Shown here: positions 1 to 5,564 of the stretch, piece by piece | How the letters are laid out: each line of letters opens with the position of its first letter | Numbering within the stretch: the stretch's first letter is position 1 | NCBI GenBank assembly: GCA_945979635.1 | Contig: CAMFPZ010000065.1 | Span: 1 to 5,608 of the forward strand | Length of the DNA: 5,608 bases | Source: an uncultured Eubacterium sp. | GTDB lineage: Bacteria; Bacillota; Clostridia; Oscillospirales; Acutalibacteraceae | Direction: 5' to 3' | Notes under the pieces: model-generated | The model's database searches: none | What the model was told of the DNA's origin: nothing | What the model saw: only the letters and a program-made list of their open reading frames with translations | Made by a program: the position numbers and the translations under genes

Positions 1-39
1 TCTACGTCTCGTGGGCTCGGAGATGTGTATAAGAGACAG
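1..39 (+). other. Nextera i7-side adapter (assembly contamination)
   Basis: Bases 6-39 are the Nextera transposase read-2 adapter, ending in the 19-bp Tn5 mosaic end AGATGTGTATAAGAGACAG at 21-39. The five bases before it (TCTAC) fit the end of the i7 index oligo N712 (TCCTCTAC, from memory). This is library-construction sequence, not host DNA. It creates a false open reading frame whose first residues (MGSEMCIRDR) are adapter-encoded. Confidence 0.98.
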
Positions 40-529
40 AGTATATACGGATAAAAATTTGCTTTTGCCTCACTCATACTACACACTCAAAAACGACGAT
101 AAAAATCAGTTCATTTATGTAACTGCCTTTAATGACCACACCTTGTATACTTCGCTTCCTGTCAGTGAATTAGAAGCACCGTTACAAAAAGAGGTTACCG
201 GGGTTATTATGGAAAAATCGGCTGCCGAAACAAAAAAGGTTTATTGCGACAATGTCGAGGCGATTAACGCTTTTGTTAATTTGAATGTTATAAACTCCAT
301 ATCCAACAATATGACCGAAACATTTACAAAAAACACTCATAACGGCTGGTATTATATATACTTTGCAAATGATGATTTACCTGTTTGCAGTATAATAGAT
401 TATCTTACCATAGGTTGTTACGATAACCGCTATTTCCTATCAACAGAAATAACTGATAATACCTTTACAGGTTGGGAAATAACCGACAAGGTGATTATTG
501 ATACTCTCAATTCTATGAACAATAATTAG
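40..529 (+). CDS. Hypothetical protein, 5'-truncated
   Basis: An open frame enters from the adapter junction (first fully genomic codon GTA at 41) and ends at TAG 527-529, leaving about 163 genomic residues. The true start is missing, so any start drawn at 11 or 23 is an adapter artefact. The fragment is soluble-looking, rich in Asn, Asp, Thr and aromatic residues, has three scattered cysteines, and ends in NNN. A stretch reading NGWYYIYFANDDLPVCSI followed by alternating hydrophobic and polar residues suggests beta-rich structure. No catalytic motif or membrane segment is visible and I do not recognise the family. It is the only plus-strand gene here and converges on the M20 peptidase operon, with the hairpin at 552-600 between them. 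It is probably a real gene, because the frame stays open for about 160 codons in AT-rich sequence and stops just before a terminator-like hairpin. Confidence 0.7.
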
Positions 530-551
530 AACGTAAGCCTAAATAACGTAA

Positions 552-600
552 GTTAAGGGGGGTATTCGGCACGATTTTTGTGCTGAATACCCCCCTTAAC
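552..600. terminator. Long hairpin between convergent genes, likely bidirectional terminator
   Basis: Arms 552-572 and 580-600 pair over 21 positions: 20 Watson-Crick pairs and one G-T wobble (568/584), with a 7-base loop GATTTTT. The stem holds a run of six G:C pairs. It lies between the stop at 529 (plus strand) and the stop at 610 (minus strand), the expected place for a shared terminator. Neither side has a strong immediate T tract: the plus side reads TGTTGATTTTTAG and the minus side TTACGTTATTT. It may therefore act as a weak terminator or as a 3'-end-protecting stem. Confidence 0.8.
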
Positions 601-609
601 TGTTGATTT

Positions 610-2073
610 TTAGTTTGTCATTTCTTTTATATAGCGTTTGAAAAATTCGACGGCGACATCAAGCTGTTCAATCGGACAACGCTCATTTGTGCCGTGAGTG
701 GTGAGCATAATGGATGCGTCTATGACGAACGGCGAAAATCGGTACATATTGTCGCAGATTTTCTCGTAGTGGTAGGAATCTGTGCCGCCCATAACGAGAA
801 ACGGTGCAACAACATTTTTGCTGTCGATTTGCATTGCGAGTTTTTCGATTGTCTTGAACGCCCTTGAGTCTGTTGAGGAAACCTTCGACGCTTCCTTGCC
901 TTTCAGGAACTCAATTTCAATATTCTTGTTTCTCACTACCTTTCGAATATGCTCTTCGGTGCCTTTCAAGGTATCACCGGGAAGCTCGCGGAAATTGACT
1001 GTTACGCTCGCCGTTTGCGGCAAAACATTTGAAGCGGGGCTGCCCGAAAGCATAGTGCATGCAGTAGTTGTTCTGATAAAGGTTGCGGCAGGCGGAAATT
1101 TTTTCATTATTGCAAAAAATATCGGCTTCAAAAACCTAAGATTACACATCACCATTCTTGCAGGGAAAGAGGTGTGAGCACCTACCCCGCTAAACAAATT
1201 ATACACCGACGGCAACATTCTTGCCTTGAACTGATGCTTTTCAAGGTCACGCACAACCTCACTGATTTGTCCGACGGCGGTATGCTTAGGAGGTTGTGAG
1301 GAATGACCGCCCTTTGCCTTAACGGTAATTTTGTAATCTGCATAACCCTTTTCTGCAATACCGACACCTGCAAGGTTGCCATCGAATAAGCCCTTAACAT
1401 TTGCTTTTATAATAGCACCGCCCTCGTCAAGGGTTGAATCAAGACGCACTCCCCTCTCCGAAAGGGTTTTCATAATTGCATTTGCACCGTTATTTTTGCC
1501 GGCAACAATTTCTTCATTATGCCCAAAACAAAGATAAACTGTTCGCTCAGGCTCGAATCCCTCCTCAAGCAGGGTTTCAACCGCTTCCATAACGCAAATA
1601 AGATGGTTCTTCATATCGACAGCACCCCTGCCCCAAATGAATTCACCGTCATTATGTCCCTCAAACGGATCATATTTCCAATCGTTATATGTACTCTGCG
1701 AAACGGGAACAACATCCTGATGAGAAAGAAGTGCAATAGGCTCTAATTCAGGATTTTTGCCCTGCCAAGTATACAGTAACGACGCCTGCGAAATATCCTC
1801 TTTGATAAGATTTTCTCGAACAAGCGGAAATTCGTCGTCGAGGAATTTATGAAATCTTTCAAATTCTTCCCAATCAACCTTTTCGTCATCGGGATTTGAT
1901 ATGGTTTTTATTTGAATAGCCTGTGAAAGATGATTTTGAACTCTTTTTGAATTAACATTTTCATGAGGCATAGGTGGAATTTCTACTTCCTTTGCTTTGT
2001 AGAGCGAAGCCTTTACAATTGTAATTAATATCAAAGCAATGATAACACCCAAAATTATAAGAAAAATTTTCAT
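610..2073 (-). CDS. Membrane-anchored M20 family metallopeptidase (carboxypeptidase S / PM20D1-like)
   Basis: A 487-residue dizinc hydrolase of peptidase family M20. Residues 1-20 form one hydrophobic helix, probably an uncleaved membrane anchor; flanking charges do not settle its orientation. The M20 metal and catalytic set is visible: H118 and D120 in SHQDVVPV, bridging D153 in GRGAVDMK, catalytic and metal glutamates E187/E188 in GHNEE, D216 in LDEGG, and H460 in THGTNER. The lid or dimerisation domain begins near GGHSSQPP (255-262). Length, anchor and motif spacing resemble yeast carboxypeptidase S and mammalian PM20D1 more than short DapE or PepT enzymes. Family members release C-terminal amino acids from peptides or hydrolyse N-acyl amino acids; the substrate here cannot be told. 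It is the last gene of a three-gene operon. Its ATG overlaps the upstream stop in TAATG, and only a weak, distant GAAAGG lies upstream, so translation is probably coupled. Confidence 0.93.
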   Translation of the reverse strand: MKIFLIILGVIIALILITIVKASLYKAKEVEIPPMPHENVNSKRVQNHLSQAIQIKTISNPDDEKVDWEEFERFHKFLDDEFPLVRENLIKEDISQASLLYTWQGKNPELEPIALLSHQDVVPVSQSTYNDWKYDPFEGHNDGEFIWGRGAVDMKNHLICVMEAVETLLEEGFEPERTVYLCFGHNEEIVAGKNNGANAIMKTLSERGVRLDSTLDEGGAIIKANVKGLFDGNLAGVGIAEKGYADYKITVKAKGGHSSQPPKHTAVGQISEVVRDLEKHQFKARMLPSVYNLFSGVGAHTSFPARMVMCNLRFLKPIFFAIMKKFPPAATFIRTTTACTMLSGSPASNVLPQTASVTVNFRELPGDTLKGTEEHIRKVVRNKNIEIEFLKGKEASKVSSTDSRAFKTIEKLAMQIDSKNVVAPFLVMGGTDSYHYEKICDNMYRFSPFVIDASIMLTTHGTNERCPIEQLDVAVEFFKRYIKEMTN

Positions 2074-2732
2074 TAGTCAAGCCAGCCTTTCTTATACATA
2101 ATATGTGCACCCAAAAGCGAAACAACAACGCCAATAGGAATGAGCACTCCTGTTGCTAATTTTCCGCTGAATAGCAAAACAATAACAAGCGACAATATAG
2201 GCAAAACTGAAATTTTCCAATGCTTCGCAAGATAAGAAGCACATAATGCACCGAACAATGCAGGCGTTACCTGTTGAAACGCCGGAGCAAAAACAGAATC
2301 CTTGTCGGTTATATTATGCAAAACAGGACGAAATGCAATAACGCAAACAGCAATAATTATCGTCGTTACAATCGAGGAAACGGCAATGGATATTGTCGAA
2401 ATAACCTCGCCCTCCTCACTCGTCGCTTCAACCTCAGCATTTTCCATAGCACTCAAAGCAACAGGAAGCTTCAAATTCGTTATATTACCTGTTACAAAGC
2501 CAAGATATGTTCCGCCTGTTCCAAGCAACGGAGAATATGTCAAAACCTCTAAAACGGCAGTCGGATAAAACACAACTGCAACTGTTGCAAGTCCCTTAAA
2601 CACCATATCCGCTTTCGGAAAAACATCAAGGTGATAGCATATCAAAGCAGGAATACTAAGAAACAAAGCAAGTGTTACAAGCATCCATATTCTTCCGTAT
2701 GTATGGGTTTTATTGATATATTTACTATTCAT
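2073..2732 (-). CDS. Multi-pass membrane protein, middle gene of the M20 peptidase operon
   Basis: A 219-residue integral membrane protein with about six hydrophobic segments (roughly 14-34, 42-66, 110-134, 148-166, 174-188 and 191-209). A glycine-rich stretch GGTYLGFVTGNITNLKLP (73-90) lies before an acidic, probably solvent-exposed loop (about 97-109, VEATSEEGEV). Glycine- and asparagine-rich breaks of this sort are common in transporter substrate sites, but I cannot assign a transporter family. I chose the ATG at 2732 over the upstream ATG at 2747, because GGAGGGG sits 6 nt before 2732 and the longer version would overlap the previous gene by 13 nt. With this start the gap to the DUF5058-like gene is 2 nt, and the stop overlaps the peptidase start by 1 nt. 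The tight packing suggests its product works with both neighbours. Confidence 0.85.
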   Translation of the reverse strand: MNSKYINKTHTYGRIWMLVTLALFLSIPALICYHLDVFPKADMVFKGLATVAVVFYPTAVLEVLTYSPLLGTGGTYLGFVTGNITNLKLPVALSAMENAEVEATSEEGEVISTISIAVSSIVTTIIIAVCVIAFRPVLHNITDKDSVFAPAFQQVTPALFGALCASYLAKHWKISVLPILSLVIVLLFSGKLATGVLIPIGVVVSLLGAHIMYKKGWLD

Positions 2733-2734
2733 AC

Positions 2735-3505
2735 TCAACCCCTCCATTCTAAAAATGCTATTGATTCAGGCAATACCTGAGCAAGCATCATAACCAAAGC
2801 CATTGCACCAATCATCGAAAACGGCATAGCAAACGAATCAAGCCACTTCCAATCTTTCATTGTTGCTATTTTTTGGAATATCAACATTAGCACAATCGAA
2901 AAAAGCAATGCCGCAACTGACAAAACGCCTGCACCGTCGCCGATAATATCAGCTTCACCCTTGCCCGCTATTGCTCTGGCAACAAAAGCGGCGATAAGTC
3001 CGATAAACGCAGCGGCACTCATAACGGATGACCACTTACTGTTTTTCGAAACGGTTTTTCCTATTTTCTTTTGAACGGTTTTCAGCACAAAAGGTACAAG
3101 AACAAGCGGCATAATTGAGCCGAGTGTCATAACCCAAGCAACTGTACCGAAAACCTCTTTGTCGGCAATCGGGTTTGCAATACCGCCGCTAAGCCCGTAC
3201 GCCTCAATAGCATTAGTTGCCGCCGTAACTTCATACGAAATATTTCCGATAACAGTTAGTCTTATCCAAGGCAAAACATATCCCAGTCCTGCCGACAGCG
3301 TCAAAACTGTTGCAACGATTCCGATTGCAGGTGCTATCGTGAACAATCCGGAGGAAATAAGTGTATTTTTTATTGTTGTTTTTTTAATCCCAAGCACCTT
3401 TGCCCTCTTTATCGCTCTTACCAAAAAGAAGGTCGCCTGTGCTATAACAAAAGCAACTACAATAATTGCCAAAGTCAGCATAAAGGAATCTTCCTTAAAA
3501 TTCAT
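2735..3505 (-). CDS. DUF5058-like integral membrane protein
   Basis: A 256-residue membrane protein with about six helices (near 9-29, 50-78, 118-141, 158-178, 190-211 and 222-245) and basic loops at 30-46 and 142-157. It looks like the uncharacterised DUF5058 family of Firmicutes; I base this on overall length and character from memory, without a profile search. Between helices 2 and 3 a long, weakly hydrophobic stretch with SYEVTAATNAIEAYGLSGGI (90-109) could be a re-entrant or substrate-contact segment. It is the first gene of the operon leading to the second membrane protein and the M20 peptidase. The start at 3505 has AGGAAG 7 nt upstream. An in-frame ATG at 3481 with AAGGAA before it is a possible alternative that would remove eight residues (MNFKEDSF). 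No function is established; a transport role is inferred from topology and context. Confidence 0.85.
   Translation of the reverse strand: MNFKEDSFMLTLAIIVVAFVIAQATFFLVRAIKRAKVLGIKKTTIKNTLISSGLFTIAPAIGIVATVLTLSAGLGYVLPWIRLTVIGNISYEVTAATNAIEAYGLSGGIANPIADKEVFGTVAWVMTLGSIMPLVLVPFVLKTVQKKIGKTVSKNSKWSSVMSAAAFIGLIAAFVARAIAGKGEADIIGDGAGVLSVAALLFSIVLMLIFQKIATMKDWKWLDSFAMPFSMIGAMALVMMLAQVLPESIAFLEWRG
2739..2745 (-). promoter_or_regulatory. Ribosome binding site that sets the start at 2732
   Basis: The minus strand reads GGAGGGG, then a 6-nt spacer TTGAGT, then ATG at 2732. The site lies inside the last codons of the upstream gene, whose TGA stop is at 2737-2735. The alternative ATG at 2747 would lie upstream of this site, with no comparable site of its own. 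Confidence 0.8.
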
Positions 3506-3512
3506 TTCTTCA

Positions 3513-3518
3513 CTTCCT
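3513..3518 (-). promoter_or_regulatory. Ribosome binding site of the DUF5058-like gene
   Basis: The minus strand reads AGGAAG followed by a 7-nt spacer and the ATG at 3505. It supports the longer start, though a second AAGGAA precedes the alternative ATG at 3481. Confidence 0.6.
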
Positions 3519-3536
3519 AAACTTTTTCTAAATTGA

Positions 3537-3555
3537 ATTATATGATAACATATAA
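3537..3555 (-). promoter_or_regulatory. Candidate operon promoter with overlapping inverted repeat
   Basis: On the minus strand a perfect TATAAT (3542-3537) lies about 32 nt before the start of the DUF5058-like gene. The -35 region at 16-17 bp spacing is only a T run (TTTTTA), shared with the tail of the preceding terminator, so the match is incomplete. An 18-bp inverted repeat, TTATATG-ATAA-CATATAA (3538-3555), overlaps the -10 element and could be a repressor operator. The position just after a terminator and just before an operon supports a promoter here. The operator idea rests on symmetry alone, in very AT-rich sequence. Confidence 0.45.
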
Positions 3556-3559
3556 GGCT

Positions 3560-3589
3560 AAAAAAATAAACCCCTGTTATTAGCAGGGG
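3560..3589 (-). terminator. Intrinsic terminator of the cysteine-rich gene
   Basis: On the minus strand the stem CCCCTG (3589-3584) pairs with CAGGGG (3576-3571) around a 7-base loop. It is followed by TTTATTTTTTT (3570-3560). It starts 6 nt after the TGA stop at 3598-3596, so it ends the transcript of the cysteine-rich gene and separates it from the membrane-protein/peptidase operon. Confidence 0.9.
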
Positions 3590-3595
3590 CGATAA

Positions 3596-4411
3596 TCATT
3601 CATCTTCACTTTCTTCAAGGCTTTTTGTCGAACATTCGCATTCCTTTTCAGGCGGGAAAAATTGCTCAACAGGGAAGTCAATTCCTTGGAAAGCCGTGCA
3701 GGGGTCTTGGGTTGAGCAGGAGCATTCCTTTTCCGGAACGCAGAAATCGTATGCAGGTACGGTCATTTGGACATCTCTTTCCATCTGGATAATAGAGAAC
3801 AGGCCGAGCGTTACTAAAACTGCCTTTTCGCGTTGAGGAGTTATGATACTGTCGGGAATCTGCTCGAGCATTCTCTTTGGGAAGCAGGAGCAAAGAGGGA
3901 TATGACAATCACATTCCTTTATTACATTACAGGAAAGCACTATAGGGTCCACAGCCTGCACCTTTGCCGTTGGGCTTGCGTATTGCGGAGCCTCGGGGCA
4001 ATCTCCCGATTTGTCACAAATCTCGGAGGCAAATATTTTTACATTTCCCTGTGAACCATAGAGAATGCATCTTTTGCTGAAGGATGCAAAGCCTACTGCA
4101 ATCTGCGGTGGTGAGCAAGGAATAGTATAGCAGTCGAATTTCAATAAAAAGTAGAAATGCACATCAACGCTGTAAAATCCTTTGTTAAACGGAACCTCAT
4201 CAACATCAATGCTGACCGCATTGATACAGCAGTCGCGGCATTTAATTGTGCTGGCCTCATCAATAAGATTTTGGCTGGGTCCAAAGAATGTAACTCTTAA
4301 GTCCTCCAAGCAGTCCTTGCTTACACAACTGTCATATATTCGCTTTGTGTCAATACAAACTGCATCTTTGATTTTTCTTTGGCAGCTTTGAATTATAGGG
4401 TTATCGGGCAT
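3596..4411 (-). CDS. Cysteine-rich hypothetical protein, possible spore-coat or exosporium component
   Basis: A 271-residue protein with 23 cysteines (about 8.5%). No signal peptide or membrane helix is seen. The N-terminal part holds VCIDTKRIYDSCVSKDCLEDL (cysteines 19, 29 and 34) and a KCRDCC cluster (58-62). The middle has paired cysteines at 94/99 and 132/138. KECxC occurs three times: KECDC (165-169), KECSC (228-232) and KECEC (256-260), the last two inside a repeated PEKECxCST unit. The tail is acidic (SLEESEDE). I recall similar unnamed proteins in Clostridia but cannot name a family. Cysteine density like that of known coat and exosporium proteins (C. difficile CdeC is an analogue, not a claimed homologue), plus a sigma-K-like promoter match upstream, suggests a role in the spore outer layers. 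Metal binding is the main alternative. AAAGGAG 7 nt before ATG 4411 supports the start. It is transcribed as a single gene ended by the terminator at 3560-3589. Confidence 0.85.
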   Translation of the reverse strand: MPDNPIIQSCQRKIKDAVCIDTKRIYDSCVSKDCLEDLRVTFFGPSQNLIDEASTIKCRDCCINAVSIDVDEVPFNKGFYSVDVHFYFLLKFDCYTIPCSPPQIAVGFASFSKRCILYGSQGNVKIFASEICDKSGDCPEAPQYASPTAKVQAVDPIVLSCNVIKECDCHIPLCSCFPKRMLEQIPDSIITPQREKAVLVTLGLFSIIQMERDVQMTVPAYDFCVPEKECSCSTQDPCTAFQGIDFPVEQFFPPEKECECSTKSLEESEDE

Positions 4412-4418
4412 AAAAAAT

Positions 4419-4425
4419 CTCCTTT
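4419..4425 (-). promoter_or_regulatory. Ribosome binding site of the cysteine-rich gene, inside a hairpin arm
   Basis: The minus strand reads AAAGGAG, then A and T6, then ATG at 4411 (7-nt spacer). The whole site is part of the 3' arm of the inverted repeat 4419-4471, so it would be masked in any transcript that also carries the upstream arm. Confidence 0.85.
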
Positions 4426-4471
4426 ATAGAATAGTAAGCACTTATGTACTTCGTTTTATTCTATGAAGGAG
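4419..4471 (-). promoter_or_regulatory. Inverted repeat: candidate galM terminator that also masks the next gene's RBS
   Basis: Arms 4419-4433 and 4457-4471 match at 14 of 15 positions; the exception, 4425/4465, is an A-C mismatch in minus-strand RNA. A smaller nested hairpin (4436-4441 with 4446-4451, fully paired in minus-strand RNA with one G-U) lies in the loop. On the minus strand the 3' arm is followed by A and six T (4417-4412). It begins 23 nt after the galM stop, so it can serve as a galM terminator. Any read-through transcript would pair CTCCTT with the AAAGGAG of the cysteine-rich gene. The stem is mostly A/U, so termination strength is uncertain. Confidence 0.6.
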
Positions 4472-4483
4472 GTGAATTTATGT
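4457..4483 (-). promoter_or_regulatory. Candidate sigma-K-type (mother-cell sporulation) promoter
   Basis: The minus strand has AC (4483-4482), a 16-nt spacer, then CATAGAATA (4465-4457). This fits the sigma-K consensus AC-N16/17-CATANNNTA at every fixed position. CATAGAAT is also one base from the sigma-E -10 CATACAAT, but no good sigma-E -35 is present. The predicted start, near 4450, lies in the hairpin loop, leaving the AAAGGAG of the cysteine-rich gene free. Consensus matching alone is weak evidence; position and the type of gene downstream add support. Confidence 0.4.
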
Positions 4484-4494
4484 TACTGTTTTCG

Positions 4495-5547
4495 TTATTC
4501 TGCTGAAAATCTGAATTCCGTAACTGTTTTGAACGGCTCGCCTGCTTTTACAAATTTAACAGGGAATTTATCACTGTGGTGAAGCGAATCGGGATAGAAC
4601 TGTGTCTCAAGTGCCGCACCTCTGCGGTATTTTACTGCACCGTTTTCCTTGCCTGCCGTGTAATCCTTGGAGAGCCATCCGCCGCAATATAGCTGGATGC
4701 CCGGAAGGTCTGTATAAACCTCCATTTTTCTTCCGCTTTCTTTGTGTTCGAGTACAGCGGCCTGTTGGAGAGTGAAATCCTTTTGGCGTAGGCAGTAGTT
4801 ATTGTCGTAGCCGATACCATCAATGATTGCACGGAAGGGCTCATCAATTTTTTCGCCGATTTTGTGAGATACGGAGAAATCCATCATAGTGCCCTTTAAC
4901 TCGCCGAGCTCACCCGTTGTCAGTTGGTCGTCATCGGTTTCTGTAAATAGGTCGGCATTAATTTTGAGATAATGTCCCTCAACCGTTTCCTCCGGATTGC
5001 CGGAAAGATTGAAATATGCGTGGTTGGTAGGATTTGCTACTGTGTCTTCATCAGCGAGAACCGTGTATTCGATACGAAGAATATTATCGTCGGTAAAGGT
5101 GTATTTTACCCACATTGTAAAATTACCGCCGAAGCCGTCCTCCATATCGGGGCTGAATCTTTTGAATGTTACAAAATCATCGCCTGTTTGCTCAACCTCC
5201 CAAGGAGTGAAGCTGAATCTGCCGCCGGAGTGGAGAGTCCATTGTCCCTGATTCATAGGAGTTGAGTATTCTTTTGCGTTAAAGGTGAATTTTGCATCCC
5301 TGATACGATTAGCCCATCTTCCGACTACTAAGCCCTGATAGCCGTAGTCGGGATTTGTATAATCCTGTGGGTTGTCAAATCCGAGAACAACATCGGCAAG
5401 AACGCCGTTTCTGTCGGGAACATAAAGGGATTGAATTCCTGCACCGAGTGTTTGGAGGGTGACAAAGGCACCTCTTTTATTTGTAATTCTGTATAGGTCG
5501 ATTTGCGTCGAATCGGCAAGAGTGCCGAATAAGGTCTTTTCTACCAT
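4495..5547 (-). CDS. galM: Aldose 1-epimerase (mutarotase)
   Basis: A complete 350-residue galactose mutarotase, which interconverts alpha and beta anomers of galactose, glucose and related sugars in the cytoplasm and feeds the Leloir pathway. Family landmarks are in order: GRWANRI (76-82), H106 in TLHSGG, catalytic acid H176 in NPTNHAYFNL, sugar-contact D248 in GIGYDNNY, TDLPGIQLY (279-287), and catalytic base E314 in ETQFYPDS. Length is normal for the family. The first histidine motif reads LHSGG rather than the commoner LHGG, a small variation that keeps the histidine. AAAGGAG 6 nt before ATG 5547 supports the start. The promoter and any galK or galT neighbours lie beyond the contig end. 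The stop at 4495 is 83 nt before the cysteine-rich gene on the same strand, with the hairpin 4419-4471 between. Confidence 0.95.
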   Translation of the reverse strand: MVEKTLFGTLADSTQIDLYRITNKRGAFVTLQTLGAGIQSLYVPDRNGVLADVVLGFDNPQDYTNPDYGYQGLVVGRWANRIRDAKFTFNAKEYSTPMNQGQWTLHSGGRFSFTPWEVEQTGDDFVTFKRFSPDMEDGFGGNFTMWVKYTFTDDNILRIEYTVLADEDTVANPTNHAYFNLSGNPEETVEGHYLKINADLFTETDDDQLTTGELGELKGTMMDFSVSHKIGEKIDEPFRAIIDGIGYDNNYCLRQKDFTLQQAAVLEHKESGRKMEVYTDLPGIQLYCGGWLSKDYTAGKENGAVKYRRGAALETQFYPDSLHHSDKFPVKFVKAGEPFKTVTEFRFSAE

Positions 5548-5553
5548 AGCATA

Positions 5554-5560
5554 CTCCTTT
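5554..5560 (-). promoter_or_regulatory. Ribosome binding site of galM
   Basis: The minus strand reads AAAGGAG with a 6-nt spacer to ATG 5547. Only four genomic bases (5561-5564) remain upstream before the adapter, so the galM promoter is not in this window. Confidence 0.85.
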
Positions 5561-5564
5561 GAAT

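Noticed and set aside
11..40. Start of the first protein at the GTG at 11 or the ATG at 23
   Set aside because: These codons and the resulting MGSEMCIRDR are encoded by adapter; the true start is off the contig.
782..1746. Plus-strand open frames inside the M20 peptidase gene (782-1177, 1519-1746) and a minus-strand frame at 1182-1400
   Set aside because: They lie in other frames of a gene with a full M20 motif set, lack ribosome binding sites and encode no recognisable domain.
2733..2747. Longer version of the second membrane protein starting MEGLSM at 2747
   Set aside because: It places the strong GGAGGGG inside the coding sequence and overlaps the upstream gene; the ATG at 2732 has ideal spacing from that site.
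2274..3536. Plus-strand open frames opposite the two membrane-protein genes (2274-2552, 2302-2568, 3159-3536)
   Set aside because: Antisense shadows; the minus-strand products have coherent membrane helices, good ribosome binding sites and tight operon spacing.
4480..4506. Plus-strand mini-ORF MLLFSLFC preceded by a near-perfect AAGGAGGTG
   Set aside because: Only eight codons long, it overlaps the galM 3' end. Its Shine-Dalgarno-like sequence is largely the mirror arm of the inverted repeat (AAGGAG) and the complement of the sigma-K spacer. No convincing plus-strand promoter is seen.
3678..5519. Other open frames overlapping the cysteine-rich gene and galM (such as 3833-4054, 4182-4391, 4972-5265, 5328-5519)
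   Set aside because: All are shadows of the two long minus-strand genes, with no start signals or recognisable sequence.
40..5564. CRISPR array, tRNA, rRNA or riboswitch
   Set aside because: No spaced repeats, no tRNA cloverleaf or rRNA segments were noticed, and the intergenic gaps are mostly under 100 bases and are accounted for by hairpins and promoters.
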